Shown piece by piece: positions 54,134 to 62,128 of a DNA stretch of 64,000 nt; position 1 is the stretch's first letter, and each line of letters begins with the position of its first letter. The DNA is from Planctomycetota bacterium (GTDB taxonomy: Bacteria > Planctomycetota > UBA1135 > UBA2386). The translations under genes and the position numbers were made by a program. A model generated the notes under the pieces. That model was not told the DNA's origin, made no database searches, and saw nothing but the letters and a program-made list of their open reading frames with translations. The stretch is from positions 3,747,501 through 3,811,500 of the forward strand of contig JADJWQ010000006.1 of the NCBI GenBank assembly GCA_016716265.1, given 5' to 3'.

Positions 54134-55156
54134 TCAACGCCCGCCGGCCGTCACGATCCGCAGCCCGTCCGGGAAGAACAGGATGCGGCCGAGCGACGAT
54201 GCGCAGGTGGGCGGGCAGACCGTGCTCGGCCTCCCCGCGATGCAGTCCGCAGCCTGGACCTCGGTGTAGACACCACCGAACCCGGTCGCGACCACCGACA
54301 GGGTCAGGAAGCAGATCCGGTCGGTGGTCCAGAACGGGTCGTCGACCAGACCGGGAGCGAGCGTCTGGAACACGCCGACGCCGGGTCCGGTCGGCAGGTA
54401 GCTCACGATCTCCCCCGACGTCGCGATCAACTGCGAACCCGAGGTGACCTCGCGCTGGTCGAGCAGCGCGGTCGCGCCGATCGTGCACGGCAGCAGGCCG
54501 AACAACTCGGACTCCTGGGCGAGGAACATCGAGAAGCAGACGTAGAGACCCTCGGTCGGGTGCATGCGCGACCGCAGGGCACTCGGCCCGCGGCCCAGGA
54601 TCGTGGCGATCGGGAAGCGTTGCCCCTGGTGGTCGAGGAAGGGGTCGATGTGCCGCAGTGGCTCCAGCGTGCCGCCGACGAAGCGGAACAGGAAGTGGAT
54701 CCAGATCTCGCTCCGACTCGATCCACGACCGCCGGTCACCACCACGCGCATCTCGTGGTCGAGCGTCGTCAACGTTGGCGGAGCGCCCGAGCCGAGGTCG
54801 GGGTAGCGCCCCTGGACCGCGTGCAGGAAGTCGTCGACGCCGTCCCCGTCGGTGTCGACCTCGTGAGGATCCAGCAAGAGGACGTGCTCGACGCTGTCGG
54901 GCAGGAGATCGTCGTCGGCGTCCCCGTCGCCCGACGCGGGCGCCGCCAGCACGCGCGGACCTGCGAGCGCCGCGAAGGCGCGACCGAGCGCCTCGGTCGT
55001 CGACGTCGCCCCGGCCGTTCCCCCGTCTGTCTCGTGCTCGCGAGCGGCCGCGCGCTGCTCCACGCCCGCGCGCCACGATGGATCGGCAGCGCAGACCGCG
55101 AGGAGGCTCGCGGCACCGGCAGCGATCAACGAGCTGGAAGGACGCCGGACCACCAT
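54134..55156 (-). CDS. Exported protein with calcium-binding (thrombospondin type 3-like) repeats
   Basis: The 340-aa protein has a signal sequence (SSLIAAGAASLLAVCAADPS), possibly ending with a lipidated Cys. Residues about 75-110 contain the acidic loops GDGDADDDLLPDSVEHVLLL and DPHEVDTDGDGVDDFLHAVQ, typical of thrombospondin type 3 / dockerin-like Ca2+ sites. The remaining 220 residues look beta-rich and end with GRILFFPDGLRIVTAGGR. No enzymatic motif is seen. It is probably a surface or secreted structural protein. Confidence 0.75.
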   Translation of the reverse strand: MVVRRPSSSLIAAGAASLLAVCAADPSWRAGVEQRAAAREHETDGGTAGATSTTEALGRAFAALAGPRVLAAPASGDGDADDDLLPDSVEHVLLLDPHEVDTDGDGVDDFLHAVQGRYPDLGSGAPPTLTTLDHEMRVVVTGGRGSSRSEIWIHFLFRFVGGTLEPLRHIDPFLDHQGQRFPIATILGRGPSALRSRMHPTEGLYVCFSMFLAQESELFGLLPCTIGATALLDQREVTSGSQLIATSGEIVSYLPTGPGVGVFQTLAPGLVDDPFWTTDRICFLTLSVVATGFGGVYTEVQAADCIAGRPSTVCPPTCASSLGRILFFPDGLRIVTAGGR

Positions 55157-55402
55157 GGTGCGAGGGCGATCGCCCGAGCAATCGCCGCGGAGACTACGCC
55201 CGGACGCTGTTCAGGAAACCGAGACTGTCGGATTTAACCTCAGCGCCCGGGTGGGGGCAAGCCGGCGCGGAGTCCCGATTCGAGGCATTCGCCTGTCGCG
55301 AGACCCGGCGCACCGGCCCGCCGGGAGTCAGGGTTGGCGCTGGCTTGCGTCCGGGAGCGGGATTCGGTAAGCCTGTCCGACCGTCCACTGCGGGCGGATC
55401 GA

Positions 55403-55476
<74 letters not shown>

Positions 55477-55538
55477 CATCGTCCGGCCGCGCCCGGTCTC
55501 CAGCGCCGTGCGGGTCGCGGCGGTCCCTGGGCCGAGCT

Positions 55539-55583
55539 GGCCGTCGGGGTGCTGGCTGTCGGGGTGCCGGCCGTCGGGGTGTC
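55539..55583. repeat. Tandem 15-bp repeat, 3 units (intergenic, after tRNA-Arg)
   Basis: GGCCGTCGGGGTGCT, GGCTGTCGGGGTGCC and GGCCGTCGGGGTGTC run at 15-bp steps in the 208-bp gap between the tRNA and the M61 gene. No supported gene covers them. Confidence 0.85.
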
Positions 55584-55684
55584 TGCGGGCACGTGCCGGG
55601 TGTGGCGACGCCGGCCGTTGCTGCGCTGACTGTGGCGCCGCAGTCGCGCTGGCGCCGTCGCCGCGGGGTCCCCACGATGGCCCC

Positions 55685-57508
55685 ATGCGCTACGCGATCC
55701 GACTCACCGAGCGTTCGAGGGGCTGGCTGGACGTCGAGCTCGGCCTCGATGCCCGGGACCTCGACAGGCTCGGGGTGCCGTCGACCCCCGCGGGATCCGC
55801 GGGGAGCGAGGTGGAGCTGTCGATGGCGACCTGGACTCCCGGCAGCTACCTGATCCGCGAGTACTCGCGGCACGTCGCGGGTGTCGAGACGCCGCTCGGC
55901 CGAGGCGACGGCGCGTGGCGCCGGACAGCGAAGAACCGCTGGTCGATCCGCTGTGGACCGACGCGCCCCGACGGGGAGTGGTGGGTCCGGTATCGGGTCT
56001 ACGCCCGCGACCTGAGCGTGCGCACCTCGTTCGCGACGCACGACTGGGTGTTCTGGAACCACGCCTGCCTGCTGCTGTGGCCGAGCGCGGTGCCGCAGTG
56101 CGCAGCGTCGATCCGGGTCGAGCTCCCGGATGGCTGGCGCCTGGCTGCCGGCGGACGCGTGCTCTCGCGCGGGACCGACGGCTGGGCGAGCTTCGACGTC
56201 GACAGCCGTGCGCACGCCGTCGACACGCCCTGCCTGGCCGCGGCGTGGCGCGAATGGAGCTACGTCCAGCAGGGTATCGACCACCGCCTGCTCGCCGTCG
56301 GACTGGGGGACTTCGATCCACCGGCGCGGTTCGTCGACGACCTGGCGGCCTGCACGACAGCGGCCGCCGAGGTCTTCGGTGGCGAGCTGCCGATGCGTCA
56401 ATACGCGTTCCTGGCGCTCTTCGGGCAGAGCGGCCGCGGTGGTCTCGAGCATTCGGACAGCAGCGTCCTCCAGGCCCCGCGGAACACGTTTCGCAATCGC
56501 GCCGACTACGAGGACTTCCTGGGTCTGGTTGCCCACGAGTACCTGCACGTGTGGAACGTCAAGCGCATGCGGCCCGCGGAGCTGTGGGACCACGATCTCG
56601 AGAACGAGACCCCGACAACGCTGTTGTGGGTCGCCGAGGGTTTCACCGCCTACTACGACGACCTGTGCTGTCGCCGCGCGGGACTGATCAGCGCCAGGCG
56701 CTATCTCGAGCTCCTCGTGCGCAACATCCGAAGTCTGCGTGACAATCCGGGGCGCTTCGAGCAGAGCCTCGCCGATTCGAGCTACGACGCGTGGATCCGG
56801 CTCTACCGTCCCGACGAGAACACGCGCAACGTCACACAGAACTACTACAACAACGGCGCGATCGCCGCGTTCGTTCTCGATGCGACGATCCGTCGTATCA
56901 GCGGTGGCGCGCGGACGCTCGATGACGCCTGCCGGCGACTGTACGGATGCTCGTACGGCCAGGGACGGGGCTATACCGAGACGGACGTCGTGGCGTCGCT
57001 GTCGTGGGCCGCGGGTCAGGATCTCGCACCGGTGGTGAAGGCGCTCGTCCACGGCGCGTTCGATCCCGAACTGGATGTCGCGCTGGAGCTGTTCGGGCTG
57101 CGCCTCGCCGAGGCGACCGAGTCGGCGGTGCCGTCGCTCGGCGCCGAACTGCGCAAGGACTCCACGGAGCTGTCGAGCGTGCGGCGCGACGGCGCGGCGG
57201 ATCGGGCCGGGCTCCGCGCCGGTGACGAGCTGATCGCGATCGGCCGGCATCGGGCGCGGCCGGACGACTGGCAGGCGCTGTGGGCTGAGCTCGCCGTCGC
57301 CGGAGAGCGGATCGAGCTCCTGGTTGCGCGTGAGGGTCTGCTGCACGAGGTGCAGGTGGTCGCCGGTGCGGCCATCGGTCGGGGCGAGCGGATCGAATCG
57401 GTGGAGCTACCGTCGGAGGCGCAGCTCGCGCACCGCGAGTCGTGGCTCCGCTCGCGGAGTCTCGAGCCGGGGATCGTCGCGCCGGACGGGCCCGCTTCGT
57501 CACGTTGA
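55685..57508 (+). CDS. M61-family glycyl aminopeptidase-like protease with PDZ domain
   Basis: The 607-aa protein has an N-terminal beta domain (WTPGSYLIREYSRHVAGVET is characteristic of the M61 N-domain). A gluzincin catalytic domain carries HEYLH near residues 284-288 (LGLVAHEYLHVWNVKRMRPA) and the third ligand Glu in WVAEGFTAYYDDLCCRRAGL. The GRGGLEHSDSS block upstream is the family's GGxEH site. A PDZ domain follows (GAADRAGLRAGDELIAIGRH). No signal peptide is evident at the ATG, so it may be cytoplasmic. Family members release N-terminal Gly or Ala. Its 3' end overlaps the convergent CDGSH gene by 9 bp. Confidence 0.93.
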   Translation: MRYAIRLTERSRGWLDVELGLDARDLDRLGVPSTPAGSAGSEVELSMATWTPGSYLIREYSRHVAGVETPLGRGDGAWRRTAKNRWSIRCGPTRPDGEWWVRYRVYARDLSVRTSFATHDWVFWNHACLLLWPSAVPQCAASIRVELPDGWRLAAGGRVLSRGTDGWASFDVDSRAHAVDTPCLAAAWREWSYVQQGIDHRLLAVGLGDFDPPARFVDDLAACTTAAAEVFGGELPMRQYAFLALFGQSGRGGLEHSDSSVLQAPRNTFRNRADYEDFLGLVAHEYLHVWNVKRMRPAELWDHDLENETPTTLLWVAEGFTAYYDDLCCRRAGLISARRYLELLVRNIRSLRDNPGRFEQSLADSSYDAWIRLYRPDENTRNVTQNYYNNGAIAAFVLDATIRRISGGARTLDDACRRLYGCSYGQGRGYTETDVVASLSWAAGQDLAPVVKALVHGAFDPELDVALELFGLRLAEATESAVPSLGAELRKDSTELSSVRRDGAADRAGLRAGDELIAIGRHRARPDDWQALWAELAVAGERIELLVAREGLLHEVQVVAGAAIGRGERIESVELPSEAQLAHRESWLRSRSLEPGIVAPDGPASSR

Positions 57509-57859
57509 GCCGTCCGACGCCGGCGCGGTGGGTGGGATCTCGACGGCGCGCGAGTGGCTGCCGTCGCAGAACGGCATGGCTCGCGATGCGCCGCAACAGC
57601 ACCAGGCCACGAACTGCTCGGTGGCGAGATCGATCTTCAGCGGACGCGCGTCGCTCCCCTTGTGGCTGCCGTCGCAGTACGGGTAGCTACCGCTGCGGCG
57701 GCATTGGCAATGCGCGTAGCGGCCCGGTGGACACCGCACGAGGAACGGTCCGCGCTGAGGCCGGCCCGGCGGACATCCGGGCCGGAGTCTCGGCGCCCGG
57801 CGGTCACGATCGGGCGACGGCGGCACAGGGTCCGCGGAACCGGATTGCGACGGCGCCAA
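57500..57859 (-). CDS. CDGSH iron-sulfur domain protein with two motifs
   Basis: The 119-aa protein carries two CDGSH sites: YAHCQCRRSGSYPYCDGSHK and CCCGASRAMPFCDGSHSRA. Each provides three Cys and one His for a 2Fe-2S cluster, as in mitoNEET-like bacterial proteins with paired motifs. The N-terminal 40 residues are Pro/Arg-rich and may be partly non-native, so the start could be further downstream. The role is probably electron transfer or cluster donation. It overlaps the M61 gene tail to tail. Confidence 0.9.
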   Translation of the reverse strand: MAPSQSGSADPVPPSPDRDRRAPRLRPGCPPGRPQRGPFLVRCPPGRYAHCQCRRSGSYPYCDGSHKGSDARPLKIDLATEQFVAWCCCGASRAMPFCDGSHSRAVEIPPTAPASDGST

Positions 57860-57934
57860 GATGGAGTGCCTCGGCGTCAGGCCCTGGCGCGGGCACGGGC
57901 TGGCGGTCGACGGGACGCGCGCTCGTCGGCCGGC

Positions 57935-58549
57935 TCAGCGGTAGCGGCGGACCACTCCACGTAGCACGCCACGGATCTCGAGTCGTTCCGGGAAGATCGG
58001 CTCCAGCGCGGAGTTGGCGGGCTGCAAACGGACGCGACCATGCTCGCGATAGTAGCGCTTCAGCGTCGCCTCCTCGTCGTCGATGATCGCGACGACCACG
58101 TCGCCGTCGCGGGCGCTGCTCTGGCGTTGGATGATGACCAGATCACCGTCGTCGATGTGGTCCTCGATCATCGACTTGCCGGACACGCGCAGGACGTAGT
58201 AGTCGTCGCCCGTCGGCACGAGATCGGTCAGCGGCACGCGCTCGACGTGTTCGACCGCCTCCAGCGGGCGACCCGCGGCGATCGTCCCGGCGATCGGGAG
58301 TTCTGGGATCGGTGACAGGGGCTCGTTGGTGTCGGTGTCGGGATCGTAGAGCACCGCGACGGAGCGCGCCTTGAGCGGGTCGCGCCGCACGGCGCCCTTG
58401 GACTCGAGGTTCCGGACGTGCTCGAAGATCGTGATCTTGCTGACGCCGAGCGCCTCCGCGACCTCCTCGAGCGTCGGTGAGATGCCGTGCGTGCGCCGGA
58501 AGTCGCGGAAGAAGCGAAGCACGCGCAGCTGCTTCTGGGTCAGGGTCAT
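57935..58549 (-). CDS. lexA: LexA repressor
   Basis: The 204-aa SOS repressor has an N-terminal winged helix (MTLTQKQLRVLRFFRDFRRT, SPTLEEVAEALGVSKITIFE). Its C-terminal S24 domain has the Ala87-Gly88 cleavage site in LPIAGTIAAGRPLE. Ser126 (VLRVSGKSMIEDHIDDGDL) and Lys164 (EEATLKRYYREHGRVRLQP) form the catalytic dyad. I chose ATG 58549; ATG 58555 is also in frame. The recognition helix (SKITIFEHVRNL) differs from E. coli LexA, so the operator is probably different. No clear SOS box was found in the window. Confidence 0.95.
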   Translation of the reverse strand: MTLTQKQLRVLRFFRDFRRTHGISPTLEEVAEALGVSKITIFEHVRNLESKGAVRRDPLKARSVAVLYDPDTDTNEPLSPIPELPIAGTIAAGRPLEAVEHVERVPLTDLVPTGDDYYVLRVSGKSMIEDHIDDGDLVIIQRQSSARDGDVVVAIIDDEEATLKRYYREHGRVRLQPANSALEPIFPERLEIRGVLRGVVRRYR

Positions 58550-58592
58550 GTGCATGACATCACCGGGTTGGGCAGCGTTGCGGGAAGCGATC

Positions 58593-59504
58593 TCATAACC
58601 ACGCCGCGGCGAGCAGGGCGACCGTCGCGGCGACGAACACACCGAGCGACTCGATGACGAGCATGCGCGCCGGCATGCCGGCGGACCATAGCGGTGCGGC
58701 AGTCTCGGCCGGGCGCTCGTCGCGCGCGTCCGCGACGCGCCGAGCACCGCAGGTGACGGCGCGCTCGGGTAGCCGATCGAGGGAGATGCGCCGCCGTCGG
58801 GGCGCCGACTGCGGCGCTTCGGAACCCAATGGCTGGGTGGGTGCTACGCCGACGGGTGCTACGCCGACGGGAGCGACACTGCCGGGAGCGACACTGCCGG
58901 GAGCGACACTGCCGGGAGCGACACTGCCGGGAGCGACACTGCCGGGAGCGACACCGACGGGAGCGACACCGACGGGAGCGACACCGACGGGAGCGACACC
59001 GACGGGAGCGACACTGCCGGGAGCGACACCGACGGGAGCGACGCCGGTTCGTGTCACGCCGGGCGGTTCCGCGCCGCGCCACGCGCGGGTCTCGAGTCTC
59101 GCCGCTTCGATCCGCGCACGGTGCCGGGGGCTGCGCGTGTCCAGGTTCAGGGGTCGCCGCAGCACCCAGTCCTTCGGCCTGTCGTCAGTCGGCCTGTCGT
59201 CAGTCGAACTGTCGTCAGTCGGCCTGTCGTCAGTCGACCTGTCGTCAGTCGGCCTGGCGTGCTTCGGCCTGGCGTGCTTCGGCCTGCCGTCAGCCGGCCC
59301 GCGATCAGCCGGCCGCTCGTCCAGCATCTGCTCGTCCGCCTGCAGCGGGCCGCCCGGCGACCGCTCCGGGTGGCGTGGTGCCGGCTGCGCGCGCGCGGCG
59401 CGCGCCGGGACCGCGAGGTCGAGCAGCAGCTGGCGGGGCTGCAGGGCCCCGCGATAGGGCGCGTTCGAGCTGGCGAGGGGCCGTGGGCGGGGGTTGGAGG
59501 TCAT
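58593..59504 (-). CDS. Repeat-rich membrane-anchored protein, unknown function
   Basis: The 303-aa protein begins MTSNPRPRPLASSNAPYRGA with AGGAA about 8 bp before the ATG. It has two pentapeptide arrays: residues about 60-110 of DDRPT/HARPK type, then residues about 152-222 of VAPVG/VAPGS type. Both are encoded by exact 15-bp DNA repeats. The C-terminus is a transmembrane helix (MLVIESLGVFVAATVALLAAAWL region), giving a tail-anchored topology. I do not recognise a family. It lies 43 bp upstream of lexA in the same direction and could share its transcript. Confidence 0.6.
   Translation of the reverse strand: MTSNPRPRPLASSNAPYRGALQPRQLLLDLAVPARAARAQPAPRHPERSPGGPLQADEQMLDERPADRGPADGRPKHARPKHARPTDDRSTDDRPTDDSSTDDRPTDDRPKDWVLRRPLNLDTRSPRHRARIEAARLETRAWRGAEPPGVTRTGVAPVGVAPGSVAPVGVAPVGVAPVGVAPVGVAPGSVAPGSVAPGSVAPGSVAPGSVAPVGVAPVGVAPTQPLGSEAPQSAPRRRRISLDRLPERAVTCGARRVADARDERPAETAAPLWSAGMPARMLVIESLGVFVAATVALLAAAWL
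58839..59048. repeat. Tandem 15-bp repeat, 14 units (coding)
   Basis: Fourteen consecutive 15-bp units run with no indels. Two are GGGTGCTACGCCGAC; most are GGGAGCGACACTGCC or GGGAGCGACACCGAC; the last is degenerate. On the minus strand they encode VAPGS/VAPVG pentapeptides. The unit is 14/15 identical to the reverse complement of the array at 25126-25170. Confidence 0.97.
59176..59325. repeat. Tandem 15-bp repeat, 10 units (coding)
   Basis: Ten units of the type GGCCTGTCGTCAGTC, GGCCTGGCGTGCTTC and GGCCTGCCGTCAGCC run at exact 15-bp steps, encoding DDRPT/HARPK-type pentapeptides on the minus strand. It is the second array within the same gene, unrelated in sequence to the first. Confidence 0.95.
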
Positions 59505-59736
59505 GGTCCGGTTCCTGTGTGGCGCGCCGGGCGCCCGGGCTCGTCGCCCGGCCGACCCGCACGATGTTCGGGATCCGGTTGGCGAACACAACCCTAATCC
59601 TGGTTTTTGTTCGGTTTCTGTCAGGATGATCTCGCTGGCAGTCTCACCGCAGGAAATCCTCCGGCGATCGACGCCATTCCTGCTGCGGATGGCCGGGCCC
59701 GTCAGATTCGTCGGGGGACTCTTGACCCAGACGCCC

Positions 59737-60270
59737 ATGCAGATCCTGGAGCGCGAACACGGCGTGACCCGGCGCATGCTCACGCTGCTCGAGCGGCTCA
59801 CCGCGCACGTCGAGATCGACGCGGGGTTCCCGGCGGCCGACGTCGCCACGGTGCTGTCGTTCTTCCGCGAGTTCGTCGAGCTCGAACACCACGCGAAGGA
59901 GGATCTCGCGATCTACCCGCTCGCGCTGGTGCACGGCGACGACCGGGACGCCGAGCTCGTCGGTCGGCTGGTCGCAGAGCACGACGAGACCAAGCAGCTG
60001 CTGCACTCACTGACGCTGTTCTGGGAGCCGGACGACCTGCTGCCCGAGGAGCGTGAGGGCTTCGTCGAACTCGCGCGTACCTACGTCCGACGCCTCGAGC
60101 GCCACATGCGGCTGGAAGAACGTCGGCTGTTTCCGTACGCGCGCCGGATGGACGCGGAGGAGACGGAACGCGTGCTTGCGTCCTTCGAGAGCATCGACGC
60201 GCGGGGGACGCTGGGCCTCGAGCGCTGGTGCGCGGTGGCCGCCGAACTCGAGGCGCGCTGGGCGAGCTGA
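59737..60270 (+). CDS. Hemerythrin HHE domain protein
   Basis: The protein (177 aa from this start) is a four-helix bundle with di-iron ligands: MQILEREHGVTRRMLTLLER, FVELEHHAKEDLAIYPLALV (HxxxE), LVAEHDETKQLLHSLTLFWE and RLERHMRLEERRLFPYARRM (HxxxE). Such proteins bind oxygen or nitric oxide, or store iron. The start is uncertain: ATG 59626 and TTG 59722 are in frame upstream but lack convincing signals. I report the ATG just before the first ligand helix. Confidence 0.88.
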   Translation: MQILEREHGVTRRMLTLLERLTAHVEIDAGFPAADVATVLSFFREFVELEHHAKEDLAIYPLALVHGDDRDAELVGRLVAEHDETKQLLHSLTLFWEPDDLLPEEREGFVELARTYVRRLERHMRLEERRLFPYARRMDAEETERVLASFESIDARGTLGLERWCAVAAELEARWAS

Positions 60271-60394
60271 GCTGGTATAAGCTCGGCGCACCGGGCCCGG
60301 AGGGGGTGCCGGCATCGACTCGAACCCGCCCGCGGCGCGCGCTCGCCGACGCGAGCCCCGCCCGCCGGCGACGCAGCAAGATCCCGGAGCAGTC

Positions 60395-61105
60395 ATGATC
60401 CTGGCGTTGAGCAGGCCGCTCGTCTCTCTCGACCTCGAGACCACCGGCCTCGACACCGAGCGCGATCGCATCGTCGAGGTCGGTCTCGTCAAGCTCGCCC
60501 CGGACGGGTCGCGGACGTCTCTGCAGCGCCGCATGGACCCGGGCATCGACATCCCCGAGTCGGCGACGCGCGTGCACGGGATCCGCAACGACGACGTGCG
60601 TGGCCTGTTCGGCGAACCGCCGCTCGGCCGCATCGGCAGGGAGCTGCTCGACTTCATCGGTGATGCCGATCTGTGCGGCTTCAACCTGCTCGCCTTCGAC
60701 CTGCCGCTGTGGCGGAAGGACCTCGCCCGCCACGGGCTCGAGTTCGCGATGGCGGACCGCTGGTGCATCGACGCGCGGACCGTCTTCCTCGCCAAGGAGC
60801 CCGGCTGGGATCGGTTCCTGCAGGGCCCCCGCAACCTGAACAACGCGGTGCTGCACTACTGCGGCCGCGACGTGGCCGCCGGCTTCGCGCAGCGGGACGC
60901 GACCGACGGCGACGGCTCCTTGCTCGGCGTGGACCTCGACGCCCAGGCGCGCCATTCGGCGGTCAAGGACGCCGACGCGACGCTCGACGTGCTGCTCGCG
61001 CAGCTCGCCCGCTACGGCGACCTGCCGCGCGACGTGCCCGGCCTCGCGGCATTCTGCGAGGAGCGCGAGAGGAAGAAGGAGGCGACCGCGACGAGCGCGT
61101 CGTGA
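60395..61105 (+). CDS. DnaQ-like 3'-5' exonuclease
   Basis: The 236-aa DEDD exonuclease has Exo I (LVSLDLETTGLDTERDRIVE; Asp13, Glu15), Exo II-like ADLCGFNLLAFDLPLWRKDL and Exo III HSAVKDADATLDVLLAQLAR (HxAxxD). It resembles stand-alone polymerase III epsilon-like proofreading or RNase T-type enzymes. GGAG lies about 7 bp before the ATG. TATAAG at 60276-60281 might be a -10, leaving a leader of about 107 nt. Confidence 0.93.
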   Translation: MILALSRPLVSLDLETTGLDTERDRIVEVGLVKLAPDGSRTSLQRRMDPGIDIPESATRVHGIRNDDVRGLFGEPPLGRIGRELLDFIGDADLCGFNLLAFDLPLWRKDLARHGLEFAMADRWCIDARTVFLAKEPGWDRFLQGPRNLNNAVLHYCGRDVAAGFAQRDATDGDGSLLGVDLDAQARHSAVKDADATLDVLLAQLARYGDLPRDVPGLAAFCEERERKKEATATSAS

Positions 61106-61120
61106 GGACGGCGCGGCCGG

Positions 61121-62128
61121 TCAGTCGACGCGCACGACCCCGCTCGCGAACAGCGCATCCCGCGACTCGATGCCGCGCCAGCGCTCGGCGATCACGACGT
61201 GGCCGACCGGAGCGCGCAGGCTGGCACCGGGCCCCGCGCACAGCAGCACCTCGGGCTGGATCTCGCGGATCGCGGTGCGCACCGCGGCGGTGAAGTCGAA
61301 GGTCGTGCGCACCTGGGTGTCGAGCGTGTAGCTGCGCAGCACGGCGGGGTCGGCGGACCACGGCGTGTGGAGCTCGCCGCGCCCGTCGACGAGGTGCACC
61401 TCCGGCACGTCGATCGGCAGCGCGCCGAGCTCGGCGCTCGCCGCCGCCGCCACTCCATCGCACAGCGGCGTGTGGAACGGGCCGTTGCCGGCGAGCCGGA
61501 ACGGAAACGTGCGCGCCTCGGTCTCGACCCGCGGCAGCAGCTCCAGCAGCATCGCGAGACCCGCATCGGTGCCGCCGAGCACCTCGTGGCCGCCGAGCCG
61601 GATCGAGCGCGCGACCAGGAAGTCGGGGCCGTGCTCGCCGAGCTGGCGGAGCGCGACGTCGAGCTCACCCTCGAGCTCCGCGTCGCGCCGCCAGTCGCCG
61701 TCGACCACGGTCGTCAGCACCTGGCCACCGCGGGCGAGGCGCTGCAGCCGCGCCATCGTCCGCACGAGCTCCGCGCCGTCGGACGGCGGCAGCGCGCCGG
61801 CCGCGACGAGCGCGGTGTACCAGCCGAGCGAGTTGCCGACCACGGCGAGCACGTCGAAGCGATCGCGCAGATCCTCGACGTGGGCGAGGGTCGCGAAGTA
61901 GATGAGCTCGGCCGCGTTCTCGCCGTCGAGGTGCAGGCCGGGTCGGAACGCCTCCGCGCTGTCGAGCGCGGTCAGCGTCGGCCGGCCCGCCTGCTGGCGG
62001 AGCGCATCGGCGTGCGCGACCGCGTCCCACACGGCGCCGGGCCGCAGCCGCTTCGCGAGCGAGCCGAGCTCCTCGCGGCCGTAGCTGCCGCGGCCGGGAC
62101 AGAGCAGCACGGCGGTCGGCCGGCTCAC
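61121..62128 (-). CDS. ACP S-malonyltransferase (FabD-like)
   Basis: The 335-aa acyltransferase starts at a GTG overlapping the stop of the dehydrogenase gene (GTGA). The nucleophile is Ser100 in LAVVGNSLGWYTALVAAGAL (GxSxG, where FabD has GHSLG), and the His is His219 in LAGNGPFHTPLCDGVAAAAS. The AT-domain arginine block is less clear. It would load malonyl or a related acyl group onto acyl carrier protein. No fab genes or polyketide synthase are nearby. Coupling to the E1 dehydrogenase suggests a dedicated acyl-CoA supply. Confidence 0.83.
   Translation of the reverse strand: MSRPTAVLLCPGRGSYGREELGSLAKRLRPGAVWDAVAHADALRQQAGRPTLTALDSAEAFRPGLHLDGENAAELIYFATLAHVEDLRDRFDVLAVVGNSLGWYTALVAAGALPPSDGAELVRTMARLQRLARGGQVLTTVVDGDWRRDAELEGELDVALRQLGEHGPDFLVARSIRLGGHEVLGGTDAGLAMLLELLPRVETEARTFPFRLAGNGPFHTPLCDGVAAAASAELGALPIDVPEVHLVDGRGELHTPWSADPAVLRSYTLDTQVRTTFDFTAAVRTAIREIQPEVLLCAGPGASLRAPVGHVVIAERWRGIESRDALFASGVVRVD

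Noticed and set aside
58839..59325. CRISPR-like array
   Set aside because: Units are 15 bp and directly contiguous with no spacers; they are tandem repeats inside a gene.
59561..59600. GTTC-N14-GAAC as a LexA box upstream of the hemerythrin gene
   Set aside because: The spacing does not fit known LexA operators and there is no second copy upstream of lexA.
60297..60325. Sequence resembling the 5' end of a tmRNA (GGGGGTG...ATCGAC)
   Set aside because: There is no matching tRNA-like 3' end within about 400 bp, and the following DNA is the DnaQ-like exonuclease gene.
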